Numbered from the stretch's first letter, positions 1 through 9,818 are shown. The stretch is DNA of 64,000 bases from an uncultured Clostridia bacterium (GCA_947628755.1 CANRBC010000002.1:79445-143444); one strand, 5' to 3'. Numbers and translations: made by a program. Notes: generated from the letters alone by a model not told the origin.

Positions 1-1731
1 TATTCGCAGGAGTATGAAAACATTATGTCTTATCTTCTGGAAAGAGTAATAGTTGCCGACAATATTGACAATGCCATTGCCCTTGCGAAAAAGACAAAAT
101 ATTCCTACAAAATAGTTACTCTTGAAGGCGAGCTTATAAATGCAGGCGGTTCTGTAACAGGCGGCTCTATGCACAGAAAAACTGCGTCCATTTTCTCCAG
201 AGGCAGGGAAATAGCAGAGCTGAGAGACGAGCTTAAGGCTCTTTACGAGGAACAGGCTTCCACAAATGCCGATGTTGAAAAGATTTCCGAAATATGCGAA
301 AATCTGGACTATAAAATTACAGAGGCAAAGGAAGAGCTACAAGATATTGCCATAAGGAAAACAGAGGCTTCCGGTAAAATTGAACAGGCAAGAGAATATG
401 CGGAGGATATTACATCACGTCTGAAGGGAGCAGAGGACGAGCTTTCTGAGCTTGGCATAACTATAAAAAAAGGAATTGATACGGAAAACAAGCTGAATTC
501 CTCACTTAGCGCTATCGAATCAGAAATAAAGGATTTAAACGAAAAACTTGATGAATTCCAGAATCTTATACAATCCGACAGAGATGTAAGAGAGGCAAGC
601 AATGAGGAAATCTCAGCAATGAGAGTTGAGCTTAATCAGCTTGAAAACGATATATATACCCTGAACAGCGATATTGACAGAATAAACGATGAAATCTCAT
701 CTGCAAGAGAATCTCTTGCAGAGGGCGAAAACAATATTGAAGAGCTTAACGGCGAAATAGAGCAAAAGCAAAATGAAATGAAAGAGCTTGAAAATACCGT
801 AAATAAGGTAAAGGCTGAATATGAAGAGCTTTTCGACGTACAGGAAAAGCTCTACGGCGACAAGTCGGCTGCAAACTCTTCTCTTGATGAGCTTGAAGCC
901 GACATAAAGAAACAGCTTGAAACCAAGACGGCTCTTGAAAGAGAGCTTGACAGACTTGAAATACGCAAAACCAATACAGACGAAAAGAGCAGGACGCTTT
1001 ATGATTCTATGTGGGAGGAGTATGAGATTACATACGTGACCGCAAGAGCAGCCGAAAGGCTTGAAATGTCTGACAGCGAGCTTAAGTCGGAAGAGAAAAA
1101 GCTGAGAAATCAGATAAAGGCTCTTGGCAATGTAAATCTGAATGCCGTAGAGGAATATGCCGATGTAAAGGAAAGATACGATTTTCTCAAGAAAAACAGA
1201 GATGATATAATGGAAACCGAAAAAAGGCTTGTTGAAATAATAACAGACCTTGATTCCATGATGGAAAAGCAGTTTAAGGAGCAGTTTGCTATTATAAGCA
1301 AAAATTTCAGCGCCACCTTTGCCGAAATGTTTGGCGGCGGTGTTGCCGAGCTTAAGCTAAGCGATGATAATGACATTCTTAATTGCGGTATTGATATTGC
1401 GGCACAACCTCCCGGAAAGTCCCTTAAAAATATGATGGCTCTTTCCGGCGGAGAAAAGGCGCTTACCGCCATCGCTCTTTTATTTGCCATACTTAAAATG
1501 AAGCCTTCGCCTTTCTGTATACTGGACGAGATAGAAGCTGCTCTTGACGATGCAAATGTTGTGAGATATGCCGAGTATCTCAAAAACTTTACAGACGATA
1601 CGCAATTTATAGTTATAACTCACAGAAAGGGCACAATGGAGGCTGCCGATATTTTGTACGGCGTTACCATGCAGGAGCAGGGCATATCAAAGCTCGTATC
1701 TGTAAAATTCAATGAAAGAGGTGTTATTTAA
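1..1731 (+). CDS. smc: Chromosome segregation protein SMC, C-terminal part (cut by window edge)
   Basis: SMC ATPase that compacts and segregates the chromosome together with ScpA and ScpB. The reading frame is open from base 1, so the N-terminal head and first coiled-coil arm lie outside the window. Seen: the end of the hinge (GGSVTGGS about 50 residues in), a long Glu/Lys-rich coiled coil, then the C-terminal head with signature LSGGEKALTA, Walker B CILDEIEAALDD and the ITHRKGTME switch. It overlaps ftsY by one base (TAATG), the usual smc-ftsY coupling. Its partners scpA and scpB are at the far end of this window. Confidence 0.97.
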   Translation, partial: YSQEYENIMSYLLERVIVADNIDNAIALAKKTKYSYKIVTLEGELINAGGSVTGGSMHRKTASIFSRGREIAELRDELKALYEEQASTNADVEKISEICENLDYKITEAKEELQDIAIRKTEASGKIEQAREYAEDITSRLKGAEDELSELGITIKKGIDTENKLNSSLSAIESEIKDLNEKLDEFQNLIQSDRDVREASNEEISAMRVELNQLENDIYTLNSDIDRINDEISSARESLAEGENNIEELNGEIEQKQNEMKELENTVNKVKAEYEELFDVQEKLYGDKSAANSSLDELEADIKKQLETKTALERELDRLEIRKTNTDEKSRTLYDSMWEEYEITYVTARAAERLEMSDSELKSEEKKLRNQIKALGNVNLNAVEEYADVKERYDFLKKNRDDIMETEKRLVEIITDLDSMMEKQFKEQFAIISKNFSATFAEMFGGGVAELKLSDDNDILNCGIDIAAQPPGKSLKNMMALSGGEKALTAIALLFAILKMKPSPFCILDEIEAALDDANVVRYAEYLKNFTDDTQFIVITHRKGTMEAADILYGVTMQEQGISKLVSVKFNERGVI

Positions 1732-2924
1732 TGGCATTGTTTGATTTTCTCAAAAAGAAAAATAATAATACTGATGAAGCCGAAATATTGTCTGAGGGCA
1801 GCGAGGAAATAGATGAGCTTGACAGACTTGAGGATGAGGAAGAGCTTGAGGATCTTGAAAAGCTGGAGGAATATGAGGAGTTTGAGGAAAATGAAAATCT
1901 CTCCGAGAAATATATAGAAAATGAAGCAGCCGAGGAAGAAGTCATTGAGGAAGAAGCCGACGGCGAAACCACCGAGGAATTTTCGGAAGAGGATGAACCC
2001 GAAGCAGCTCCTAAAACGGGATTTTTTGCCAAAATCAAGGCAGGTCTTACAAAGACAAGGGACAACATTATGTCGGGAGTCGACAATGTACTTAAGTCCT
2101 TTGTAAAGGTAGACGAGGAGCTTTTCGAGGAGCTGGAGGAAACCCTTATAATGGCGGATATTGGCGTTGAAACCTCCGTATATATAATAGAACAGCTTCG
2201 TGATAGGGTAAAAAGCGAAAGAATAACCGATGTATCTGAGGTAAAGACAGCTCTTGCCGATGTAATATCTGAAATTCTTGATAAGGATGAGCAGCCTTTG
2301 GAGCTGCCGTCACCTTCTGTTATTCTTGTGATTGGAGTAAACGGAGTAGGCAAAACCACCACAATAGGCAAGCTGGCACATAATTATATAAGCGAGGGTA
2401 AATCTGTGCTTCTTGCTGCGGCGGATACATTCAGAGCAGCCGCCATAGACCAGCTTCAGATATGGGGCGACAGAAACGGCTGCGAGGTTATAAAGCATCA
2501 AGAAAATTCCGACCCTGCGGCAGTAGTTTTTGACGCTGTACAGGCGGCAAGGGCAAGAAAAACGGATTTGCTTATATGCGATACGGCAGGAAGACTTCAC
2601 AATAAGAAAAATCTTATGAATGAGCTTAAAAAAATAGCGGGAATAATAGAAAGAGAGTATTCTCAGGCTCATACCGAGGTGTTTCTTGTGCTGGATGCAA
2701 CAACAGGACAAAATGCCATTCAGCAGGCAAAATTGTTTAAGGAAACAGCGGATATTAGCGGTATTGTTCTCACAAAGCTGGACGGAACGGCAAAGGGCGG
2801 TATCGTTATAGCCATAAAGAATGAAATGAATATACCCGTGCGCTTTGTGGGAGTAGGCGAGGGCATAGACGACTTACAGCCCTTTGATTCAAAGGATTTT
2901 GCAAGGGCGCTCTTTGAGGAATAA
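1731..2924 (+). CDS. ftsY: Signal recognition particle receptor FtsY
   Basis: SRP-receptor GTPase that docks ribosome-nascent-chain/SRP complexes at the membrane. The 397 residues begin with a very acidic, Glu-rich region (about residues 15-90), the membrane-targeting A domain of the family. The N domain follows, then the G domain with GVNGVGKTT (about residue 202), DTAGR (about 285) and TKLDG (about 348). Translation is coupled to smc by the overlapping stop and start. A hairpin terminator follows 40 bases after the stop. Confidence 0.97.
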   Translation: MALFDFLKKKNNNTDEAEILSEGSEEIDELDRLEDEEELEDLEKLEEYEEFEENENLSEKYIENEAAEEEVIEEEADGETTEEFSEEDEPEAAPKTGFFAKIKAGLTKTRDNIMSGVDNVLKSFVKVDEELFEELEETLIMADIGVETSVYIIEQLRDRVKSERITDVSEVKTALADVISEILDKDEQPLELPSPSVILVIGVNGVGKTTTIGKLAHNYISEGKSVLLAAADTFRAAAIDQLQIWGDRNGCEVIKHQENSDPAAVVFDAVQAARARKTDLLICDTAGRLHNKKNLMNELKKIAGIIEREYSQAHTEVFLVLDATTGQNAIQQAKLFKETADISGIVLTKLDGTAKGGIVIAIKNEMNIPVRFVGVGEGIDDLQPFDSKDFARALFEE

Positions 2925-2964
2925 GAACTTATTGATAAGATTGTGAACGATATAAACAACTAAA

Positions 2965-2987
2965 ACGGAGCGGATAAACCGCTCCGT
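2965..2987. terminator. Bidirectional hairpin terminator between ftsY and the convergent P-loop gene
   Basis: Perfect 9-bp stem ACGGAGCGG / CCGCTCCGT with a 5-base loop, A-rich on the left and AAAATTT on the right. It can serve both converging transcripts. Confidence 0.75.
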
Positions 2988-3000
2988 AAAATTTATATTA

Positions 3001-3417
3001 TTAAGCCATTATAACATCGGCAATTTCCTTTGGCAATTCAGCCGGAAGGGCATTTGCAGAGGCAATAAAGTCAATGCTGTATTTTTCGCTGATAGACTTA
3101 AGTTTGGCAACCAGCTTTATGAAATCCTCGCTGCTCAGCTTGGATATTATCTTGAATATACCGTCTATATATATTTTCTCTATATCGCCGTTCTGAGAAA
3201 TTATGCCATAAATAAAGCTAAGTAACTCTCTGTAATTGATAAGAGGGAATTCGGCGATTTCTACAAATCTTATAGAGTGATCAAGGTCATAAATATGTCT
3301 TGAATCATCATCTATGTATACTATACAACCGTTTGCTTCCTTAGAGGCATTATTTGCCATTTCAATTAATTTCTTTGTTTTGCCTTCACCTTTTCCTCCG
3401 GCTAATATCTGTACCAT
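3001..3417 (-). CDS. Small P-loop ATP-binding protein of unknown role
   Basis: 138 residues with an N-terminal Walker-A-like loop GGKGEGKTK (residues 7-15) and a hydrophobic strand ending in IYIDG near residue 84 that could be Walker B. Such short proteins are often labelled PilT-like or ATP-binding in Clostridia, but the PilT domains are absent, so I do not adopt that name. The start is supported by a strong AAGGAGG about 10 bases upstream on the minus strand. Convergent with ftsY and divergent from parE, so apparently monocistronic. Function unknown. Confidence 0.8.
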   Translation of the reverse strand: MVQILAGGKGEGKTKKLIEMANNASKEANGCIVYIDDDSRHIYDLDHSIRFVEIAEFPLINYRELLSFIYGIISQNGDIEKIYIDGIFKIISKLSSEDFIKLVAKLKSISEKYSIDFIASANALPAELPKEIADVIMA

Positions 3418-3597
3418 AATAAATCTCCTCCTTGCTTATATGCAATAAGTAATTGATCGGAGCATAGTCCGACAGTCTATACTTATATATTCTCCGTATA
3501 TATGTACAATCCTTTTTTTTGGGCTAAAAATTTTTTGCTTGCAAATTTTGTCCAAATAGGGTAATCTATTATATAGAGAAGAAAGGAAGAAAGCTAT

Positions 3598-5574
3598 ATG
3601 AATAACAACAAGACTACAGAGTATACCAATGAAAGTATAAGCTCTCTTAAGGGTGCGGATAGAGTAAGATTGCGTCCTGCCGTAATATTTGGCTCAGACG
3701 GTATAGAAGGCTGCGAACATTCTGTATTTGAGATTCTTTCAAATGCCATAGACGAGGCAAGAGAAGGCTTTGGCAGCAAAATAGAGATAATACTGGGTAA
3801 GGATAACGATATTACGGTGGTGGATCACGGCAGAGGTATCCCTGTGGACTATAATGCCAACGAGGACAGATATAACTGGGAGCTTCTTTTCTGCGAAATG
3901 TACGCGGGAGGAAAATATAATAATAACAGCGGAGATACCTATGAATACAGTCTTGGACTTAATGGTCTGGGACTTTGCGCCACACAGTACAGCTCAGAAT
4001 TTATGGAGGTCACTATTATAAGGGACGGCTATAAATATGAGCTTTATTTTGAGAAGGGCGAAAATATAGGCGGACTTAAAAAAGAGCCAACAGGAAACAG
4101 AAGAACAGGCTCTGTTATACACTGGAAGCCGGACAGAGAGGTGTTTACGGACATTGATATTCCTCTTGAATACTATCAGAGCATACTTAAAAGACAGTGT
4201 ATAGTAAACGCAGGGCTTACATTTATTCTTACAGACGACAGGACAAAGGAAAGATATACCTATTGCTATCCTGAGGGAATTAAGGACTATATAAAGGAGG
4301 TCGCGGGAGAAAAGGCGTTTACGGAAATAGCCTATTACGAAAATGAGACAAAGGGACGTGACAGAGAGGACAAGGAGGAATATAAGTTCAAATTTGAGCT
4401 TGCTTTCTGCTTCAACAATGACGTCAATCTTTTGGAATATTATCACAATTCCAGCTTTCTTGAGCATGGCGGTTCTCCCGACAAGGCTGTGCGCACAGCC
4501 TTTGTGTACGCTATTGACAATTATTTAAAAAACAACAATCTGTATAACAAGACCGAAAAGAAAATAGTGTTTACAGATGTAGAGGATTCCCTTGTTCTTA
4601 TTATAAACAGCTTTTCAACAGTAACCAGCTATGAGAACCAGACTAAAAAATCCATTACAAACAAGTTTATAAGAGAGGCTCTTACGGACTATCTCAAAAA
4701 GCAGCTTGAGATATATTTTATAGAAAACAAGGCGGACGCCGATAAAATAGCAAAACAGGTGCTTGTAAACAAAAGAAGCCGTGAGACCGCAGAAAAGACA
4801 AGAGTAAATATTAAGAAAAAACTGACAGGCTCTCTTGATATGAACAACAGAGTAGAAAAATTCGTAAACTGCCGTACAAAGGACGTAACAAGGAGAGAGC
4901 TTTATATAGTAGAGGGCGATTCTGCTCTCGGCTCTGTGGTATTGGGCAGGGATGCGGAATTCCAGGGAGTAATGCCTGTAAGAGGCAAAATACTTAACTG
5001 TCTTAAGGCAAATTATGACAAGATATTCAAAAGCGATATAATTACAGACCTTCTTAAGGTGCTTGGCTGCGGAGTTGAAATAAAGACAAAGCACAGCTCG
5101 GATTTGAACAGCTTTGATATAGAGCAGCTGAGATGGTCCAAAATAGTAATATGCACAGACGCCGATGTAGACGGCTTTCATATAAGAACACTTATACTGA
5201 CTATGCTTTACAGACTTGTACCTACGCTTATAGAACAGAGAAAGGTATTTATTGCGGAATCTCCTCTTTATGAGATAAATTCAGCCAAGAAAACATATTT
5301 TGCCTATACGGAAAAGGAAAAGGCGGATATTATAAGTAAGCTGAACGGCAAATATGAGGTGCAGAGGTCAAAGGGTCTTGGCGAAAATGAGCCTGAAATG
5401 ATGTGGCAGACTACTATGAATCCCGAAACCAGAAGACTTATACTTGTGCTTCCCGAGGACGCAGAAAAAACCGCAGATATATTTGATATGCTTTTAGGAG
5501 ACAATCTGAAGGGCAGAAAAGAGCATATAGAAGAATTCGGTCACAAGTACATTGATTTGACTGAGCTGAGCTGA
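3598..5574 (+). CDS. parE: Type II topoisomerase subunit B (ParE/GyrB family)
   Basis: ATPase subunit of a type II topoisomerase, 658 residues. Seen: a GHKL ATPase (SNAIDEAREG, VDHGRGIP, GLNGLGLC), then the TOPRIM domain with VEGDSALG and the metal-binding DADVDG (about residue 520). It lies 11 bases upstream of the A subunit, so the two are an operon. The partner lacks a GyrA box, which favours topoisomerase IV over gyrase. The start follows an AAGGAAG site. Family certain; Par versus Gyr assignment is inferred. Confidence 0.88.
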   Translation: MNNNKTTEYTNESISSLKGADRVRLRPAVIFGSDGIEGCEHSVFEILSNAIDEAREGFGSKIEIILGKDNDITVVDHGRGIPVDYNANEDRYNWELLFCEMYAGGKYNNNSGDTYEYSLGLNGLGLCATQYSSEFMEVTIIRDGYKYELYFEKGENIGGLKKEPTGNRRTGSVIHWKPDREVFTDIDIPLEYYQSILKRQCIVNAGLTFILTDDRTKERYTYCYPEGIKDYIKEVAGEKAFTEIAYYENETKGRDREDKEEYKFKFELAFCFNNDVNLLEYYHNSSFLEHGGSPDKAVRTAFVYAIDNYLKNNNLYNKTEKKIVFTDVEDSLVLIINSFSTVTSYENQTKKSITNKFIREALTDYLKKQLEIYFIENKADADKIAKQVLVNKRSRETAEKTRVNIKKKLTGSLDMNNRVEKFVNCRTKDVTRRELYIVEGDSALGSVVLGRDAEFQGVMPVRGKILNCLKANYDKIFKSDIITDLLKVLGCGVEIKTKHSSDLNSFDIEQLRWSKIVICTDADVDGFHIRTLILTMLYRLVPTLIEQRKVFIAESPLYEINSAKKTYFAYTEKEKADIISKLNGKYEVQRSKGLGENEPEMMWQTTMNPETRRLILVLPEDAEKTADIFDMLLGDNLKGRKEHIEEFGHKYIDLTELS

Positions 5575-5585
5575 GAGGTAGTGCT

Positions 5586-7814
5586 ATGGCTAAGAAAAAA
5601 GACAATAATGTTGTTGTAAATAATTTTATAGAACAGAATATTACAGATACTCTGGAGCTTAACTATATGCCCTACGCCATGAGTGAAATAGTTTCAAGAG
5701 CAATTCCTGAAATAGACGGCTTTAAGCCGGCTCACAGGAAGCTTTTGTATACCATGTACAAAATGGGTCTGCTTAACGGCAGCAGAACCAAATCCACAAA
5801 TGTGGTAGGTCAGACAATGAAGCTGAATCCTCACGGCGACGCAACAATATACGAAACTATGGTAAGGCTCACAAGAGGCAACGACGCCCTTATACACCCG
5901 TTTATAGACAGTAAGGGAAATTTCGGCAAGACATATTCAAGAGATATGGCTTATGCAGCTTCAAGATATACCGAGGTAAAGCTGGACACCTTCTGCAACG
6001 AGCTTTTTAAAAGCATAGATAAGAATACGGTCGATTTTACGGACAACTACGACGGCAAAATGAAAGAGCCTGTGCTTTTTCCAACTACATTTCCCAATAT
6101 TCTCGTTACGCCCAATCAAGGTATAGCGGTAAGTATGGCAAGCTCTATATGCAGCTTTAATTTAAAAGAGGTCTGCGATACGGCGATACATTATATCAAG
6201 AATAAAAAAACAGATATAAAGAAATATCTTAAAGCCCCCGATTTCACAACAGGCGGAGAGCTTATATACGACGAGGAAGAAATCGATAAAATATACCGCA
6301 CGGGAAGGGGCAGCTTCAAGGTAAGGGGAAAATACCGCTTTGACAAGAAAAACAGCCTTATAGAAATATATGAGATTCCTTATTCTACCAATATAGAAAG
6401 CATTATTGAAAAAATAATTGCTCTTGTTAAGCAGAATAAGCTTAAGGAAATCAATGACGTAAGAAACGAAACAGACCTTAAGGGACTTAAAATAACAATA
6501 GATATAAAGAGGTCGGCTGATCCCGACAAGCTAATGACTAAGCTGTATTCAATGACTCCTCTTGAGGACAGCTTTAGCTGCAATTTCAACATACTTGTAA
6601 ACGGCAGACCTATGACGCTGGGTATAGCCGGCATACTTGACGAATGGCTTACTTTCAGAACGGAGTGTATAAAACGCCAGACTGAATACGACTTTGACAA
6701 AAAGTGGGACAGACATCACTTGCTTATAGGTTTGCAGGAAATAATACTGGATATAGACAAGGCTATAAAAATAATAAGGGAGACCGAGGAGGATTCCATG
6801 GTAATTCCCAATCTTATGGCAGGCTTTGGCATAGATGAGCTTCAGGCGGAATATGTAGCCGAAATAAAGCTGAGAAATTTAAACAAGGATTATCTTTTGA
6901 AGCAGACAAATGCCATAAAGGACCTTGAAAGGGAAATGTCAGAGCTTCAGGATATTCTTAACTGCGAGGCTCTTATAAACGATATTATCATAGACGAGCT
7001 AAAGCAGATTGCAAAAAAATACGGCAAGCCAAGAAAAACGGATATTATATATTCCGAGGAAATTGAAACGATAAGCGATGACGATTTTATAGAGGAATAT
7101 CCCGTAACGCTTTTCCTTACCAAGGAAAACTATTTTAAGAAAATAACTCAGGTTTCCTTGCAGGCTTCTATGAGAGTATCTGCCGAGCATAAGCTCAAGG
7201 AAAATGATGAAATTATTCAAGTCCTTGAAAGCAATAACAAAAATGAGCTTCTTATGTTTTCCGATAAGCAGAATGTATATAAGGTAAAGGCTTATGATTT
7301 GCCGGAATGTAAGACAAGCAGCATGGGAGAATATCTCAATAATATACTTGGTATGGAAACCGATGAAAAGATAGTATATATGGCAAATGCCAACGACTAC
7401 AAGGGATATATGCTTTTCGCTTTTGAAAACGGCAAAATCAATAAGGTGGAAATGTCCGCCTATGCTACAAAGGTGAACAGGAAAAGACTTATAAACGCTT
7501 ATTCTGGAAAATCTCCCCTTATAGGCGCTCTGTATATTGAGGAGGACAAGGATATCCTCCTTGTAAGAGATACGGATAAGGCAATGCTCATAAATACCTC
7601 CTATATTCCTCTTAAGCAGACTAAAAGCTCCGGCGGAGTGCAGATATATACTCTTAAGAAAAACAGCAAAATGACAAAAATAATGCCTAAGGAGGAATTT
7701 ATATCCGAGGATATTGAGTATTACAGATGCTCAAAGATACCTGCCACAGGTCATTTTATAAATGAAGATGACAAGAGCAAAAATAATCTTCCCAGCCAGA
7801 TGAATTTATTCTGA
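5586..7814 (+). CDS. parC: Type II topoisomerase subunit A (ParC/GyrA family)
   Basis: DNA-cleaving subunit, 742 residues. The winged-helix breakage domain is at the N-terminus, with the catalytic Arg-Tyr in AASRYTE (Tyr about 128). The tower and coiled coil follow, then a reduced C-terminal beta-pinwheel. No GyrA-box (QRRGG[RK]G) is seen in the C-terminal third, so it should decatenate rather than introduce negative supercoils (established for GyrA versus ParC). It forms an operon with parE, closed by a 16-bp hairpin right after the stop. Confidence 0.88.
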   Translation: MAKKKDNNVVVNNFIEQNITDTLELNYMPYAMSEIVSRAIPEIDGFKPAHRKLLYTMYKMGLLNGSRTKSTNVVGQTMKLNPHGDATIYETMVRLTRGNDALIHPFIDSKGNFGKTYSRDMAYAASRYTEVKLDTFCNELFKSIDKNTVDFTDNYDGKMKEPVLFPTTFPNILVTPNQGIAVSMASSICSFNLKEVCDTAIHYIKNKKTDIKKYLKAPDFTTGGELIYDEEEIDKIYRTGRGSFKVRGKYRFDKKNSLIEIYEIPYSTNIESIIEKIIALVKQNKLKEINDVRNETDLKGLKITIDIKRSADPDKLMTKLYSMTPLEDSFSCNFNILVNGRPMTLGIAGILDEWLTFRTECIKRQTEYDFDKKWDRHHLLIGLQEIILDIDKAIKIIRETEEDSMVIPNLMAGFGIDELQAEYVAEIKLRNLNKDYLLKQTNAIKDLEREMSELQDILNCEALINDIIIDELKQIAKKYGKPRKTDIIYSEEIETISDDDFIEEYPVTLFLTKENYFKKITQVSLQASMRVSAEHKLKENDEIIQVLESNNKNELLMFSDKQNVYKVKAYDLPECKTSSMGEYLNNILGMETDEKIVYMANANDYKGYMLFAFENGKINKVEMSAYATKVNRKRLINAYSGKSPLIGALYIEEDKDILLVRDTDKAMLINTSYIPLKQTKSSGGVQIYTLKKNSKMTKIMPKEEFISEDIEYYRCSKIPATGHFINEDDKSKNNLPSQMNLF

Positions 7815-7815
7815 A

Positions 7816-7852
7816 AAATCCGATGATTTTGTAAAGCAAAATCATCGGATTT
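7816..7852 (+). terminator. Hairpin after parC
   Basis: Perfect 16-bp stem from AAATCCGATGATTTTG with a 5-base loop, starting 2 bases after the parC stop and followed by a modest AAATTTTA tail. Confidence 0.8.
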
Positions 7853-7911
7853 AAATTTTAAATTGGCTAATTATGAAGATAAAAATTTTTTAAAAAATTT
7901 TAAAAAAGGTA

Positions 7912-7940
7912 TTGACAAAGTTAAAGATATAGGTTATTAT
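7912..7940 (+). promoter_or_regulatory. Strong sigma-A-type promoter of the non-coding unit
   Basis: TTGACA (7912-7917), 17-base spacer, TATTAT (7935-7940). The predicted start of transcription is near 7947. No intact gene follows before the terminator at 8586. Confidence 0.8.
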
Positions 7941-7951
7941 ATATATACAAG

Positions 7952-7967
7952 ATACCCCACGGGTTAT
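7952..7967 (+). promoter_or_regulatory. Dyad resembling a CsoR/RcnR-type operator
   Basis: ATACCCC-AC-GGGTTAT, 6 of 7 positions complementary, placed just downstream of the -10 box at the predicted transcript start. TACCCC/GGGGTA dyads are typical of CsoR/RcnR-family metal repressors. No such regulator gene is next to it, so the assignment is only suggestive. Confidence 0.35.
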
Positions 7968-8585
7968 AAGACAAGAAAATTTAAGAAAGGAGTGAGACCA
8001 CCAAACGCAGCACATTAGTCGTATAACATAATAGCTGACACCTTTTACAAAAGTATTGAAACCTAACACTATGAAAATAAATGAACAAATTTAAAAAATA
8101 AAACACTTTGATAAGTGATAATGACAGCTTGATCTTGACAGAATAAAAATGCCGGATTGAACTCGATTATGAAAGTGTAGAAATAGCATAAAAAATCAAT
8201 TCAGCGAAAGTGTTATACAGACAAGGAAAAATTTATATAGATGGAAATGTAGTTAAACAGAAAAATTAAAAATTAATCAGTTAAATTTCATTTAAAACAT
8301 TTATAATTTAAGAAATAATAAACAAAAGAGCAAAATATTTCATTTAATTAAAACAAATAAATCGATAGTTTGAATAAGACGAATTATCAATTTAATTACA
8401 ACTGAATATAGAAAATGATTTATAATACAATGAATTGCATAAAATATAAAATGCAATATAAAAATTATAATTTTAAACATAATTAAATGAGATGCCGATA
8501 ATGAAATTAATGAAAATGGACAGAAAATGAAATTTAATAATAAGATTAAAAAAGAAAGTGATTGAAATGATTGACGAATCAAAAT

Positions 8586-8637
8586 AACAGGCTGTTATCT
8601 GATAAATTAAATTAGATAACAGCCTGTTTATTTTTTT
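8586..8637 (+). terminator. Intrinsic terminator of the non-coding unit
   Basis: Perfect 15-bp stem AACAGGCTGTTATCT with its complement at 8614-8628, 13-base loop, then TATTTTTTT. Confidence 0.9.
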
Positions 8638-8663
8638 GTAAATTTGATTTAATGTTCTTAAAC

Positions 8664-8692
8664 TTGACATTGTTCTTCTTAAGTGATAGAGT
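8664..8692 (+). promoter_or_regulatory. Candidate promoter of the exported-protein operon
   Basis: TTGACA (8664-8669), 17-base spacer, TAGAGT (8687-8692, 4 of 6 consensus). A second TATACT lies at 8740-8745. Both precede the TTG start at 8778. Confidence 0.5.
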
Positions 8693-8777
8693 ATATTTAA
8701 TAATTTTTTTATTTTTACATTTTTTTAAAATCCTCTTGTTATACTATAAAAAAGCTCGTTTATGGGAGGAATATATT

Positions 8778-9818
8778 TTGAAAAAAATTATTTTATTGAT
8801 TGCTTTAATACCGATATTTTTTGGCTGTGCTGCCGGCGGTAATTACAAAAGTACAGAGGAAAATACAGAAAATATAAAAAGCGTAAGAAATGATTGTCTT
8901 ATAGGCTGGTCGCCATTCAAGAGAGCCGCAATAAGCGAAGCCTTAACAAATAATGTTGTTGATATGATGCAGTATTATAATTTTGAATACAGTGGGGGAA
9001 ATCTGAAAGAGGCTGATTTTTCACGTAATATTCAGTCTGTTGGACAGATAATGGAATGTATTGAAAACGAAGTTGTAAGAAAGGATATGAATAATGCTTA
9101 TGTTTTGCTTAGTTATGCGGATAAGCATAAATCTCAGGATGCCTTTGATGATTCGTATGAAATTTTGGAGACTCTTAACGCCTATATTTTTTCTTATCCT
9201 ATTACAGACAATAATTTCAGCGATTGGCAGATAAATATAGATACGGCGTCTCTAAATAAATTTTATAATGTTACCAACGTTTTTGGAGATAATTATAATA
9301 CAGACATATTAAATGCTGCTTATAACGAGACGGAAGCTGCTTCGGACAAAACGCTTAAAAATATGATAGACAATAAGGACAGGGAAATTGAAGAAGAAAT
9401 AAGAAATATTTACAATAATGTAAAGAGCGACGACGTATTTTTGCTTATTCACAAGGTAAGCGGCAGTATGAATAAGCTAAAATTTACCGCCGACAATTAT
9501 AATCCCGATTATGACTATTGCAATAATGTTAAAGCTGCCCTTTCAGAGGTCGAAGAGGTAAACGACAGACTTATGGGACTATTGAAAAATAATTCGCTCA
9601 TTAATAAATACGGCAGAATAAGCAGCTTTATAAATAGCTTTGATATAAAGTACGGAAATAATTTTAATTACACTGATATAAATGCGGATATTACAGAATT
9701 ATGCCGAATGGCAGCAAGACTTGAATATATTTACTGTAACTCTGCCGAAAATAATTATAACTATGAAAATATGCCATACATAAACGCATTGGCTGAATTG
9801 GAGGATAATGCTCTATGA
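8778..9818 (+). CDS. Predicted lipoprotein of unknown function
   Basis: 346 residues beginning at TTG, chosen because GGGAGGA sits 7 bases upstream and because the product then starts with a clean lipoprotein signal: MKK, a hydrophobic run, and the lipobox IFFGC with Cys at about residue 17. Upstream in-frame ATG codons fall inside the promoter. The mature part is Asn/Asp/Tyr-rich and mostly helical in look, with no domain I recognise. It overlaps the next gene by 4 bases (ATGA), so it is translated with the two S-layer-homology proteins and is presumably displayed on the same cell surface. Confidence 0.8.
   Translation: MKKIILLIALIPIFFGCAAGGNYKSTEENTENIKSVRNDCLIGWSPFKRAAISEALTNNVVDMMQYYNFEYSGGNLKEADFSRNIQSVGQIMECIENEVVRKDMNNAYVLLSYADKHKSQDAFDDSYEILETLNAYIFSYPITDNNFSDWQINIDTASLNKFYNVTNVFGDNYNTDILNAAYNETEAASDKTLKNMIDNKDREIEEEIRNIYNNVKSDDVFLLIHKVSGSMNKLKFTADNYNPDYDYCNNVKAALSEVEEVNDRLMGLLKNNSLINKYGRISSFINSFDIKYGNNFNYTDINADITELCRMAARLEYIYCNSAENNYNYENMPYINALAELEDNAL

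Larger units (their letters stand above)
7947..8640 (+). other. Transcription unit of about 690 bases without an intact ORF (non-coding RNA or decayed gene)
   Basis: Bounded by a consensus promoter and a strong terminator, yet stops are dense in all forward frames. It is clearly more A/T-rich than its neighbours. In the frame read from 8102 to 8269, a protein-like stretch is interrupted by TAA at 8144 and 8189; its last part (8192-8266) reads smoothly, including RQGKIYIDGNVV. That suggests a decayed coding gene. The first 110 bases (7950-8060) are less A/T-rich and may be a structured leader. Many ATG triplets start only 3-24 codon frames. I cannot choose between a real RNA gene and a pseudogene. 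Confidence 0.5.

Noticed and set aside
7991..8017. Short leader peptide from GTG at 7991 (VRPPNAAH)
   Set aside because: The GTG lies inside the ribosome-site-like AAAGGAG, leaving no spacing, and eight codons cannot be supported.
7978..8100. Possible group II intron start (GTGAG near 7991)
   Set aside because: No domain V-like hairpin, no intron-encoded protein and no matching 3' end; only the first bases look similar.
8652..8777. N-terminal extension of the lipoprotein gene
   Set aside because: It includes the -35/-10 region and would bury the lipoprotein signal; TTG 8778 has a good ribosome site.
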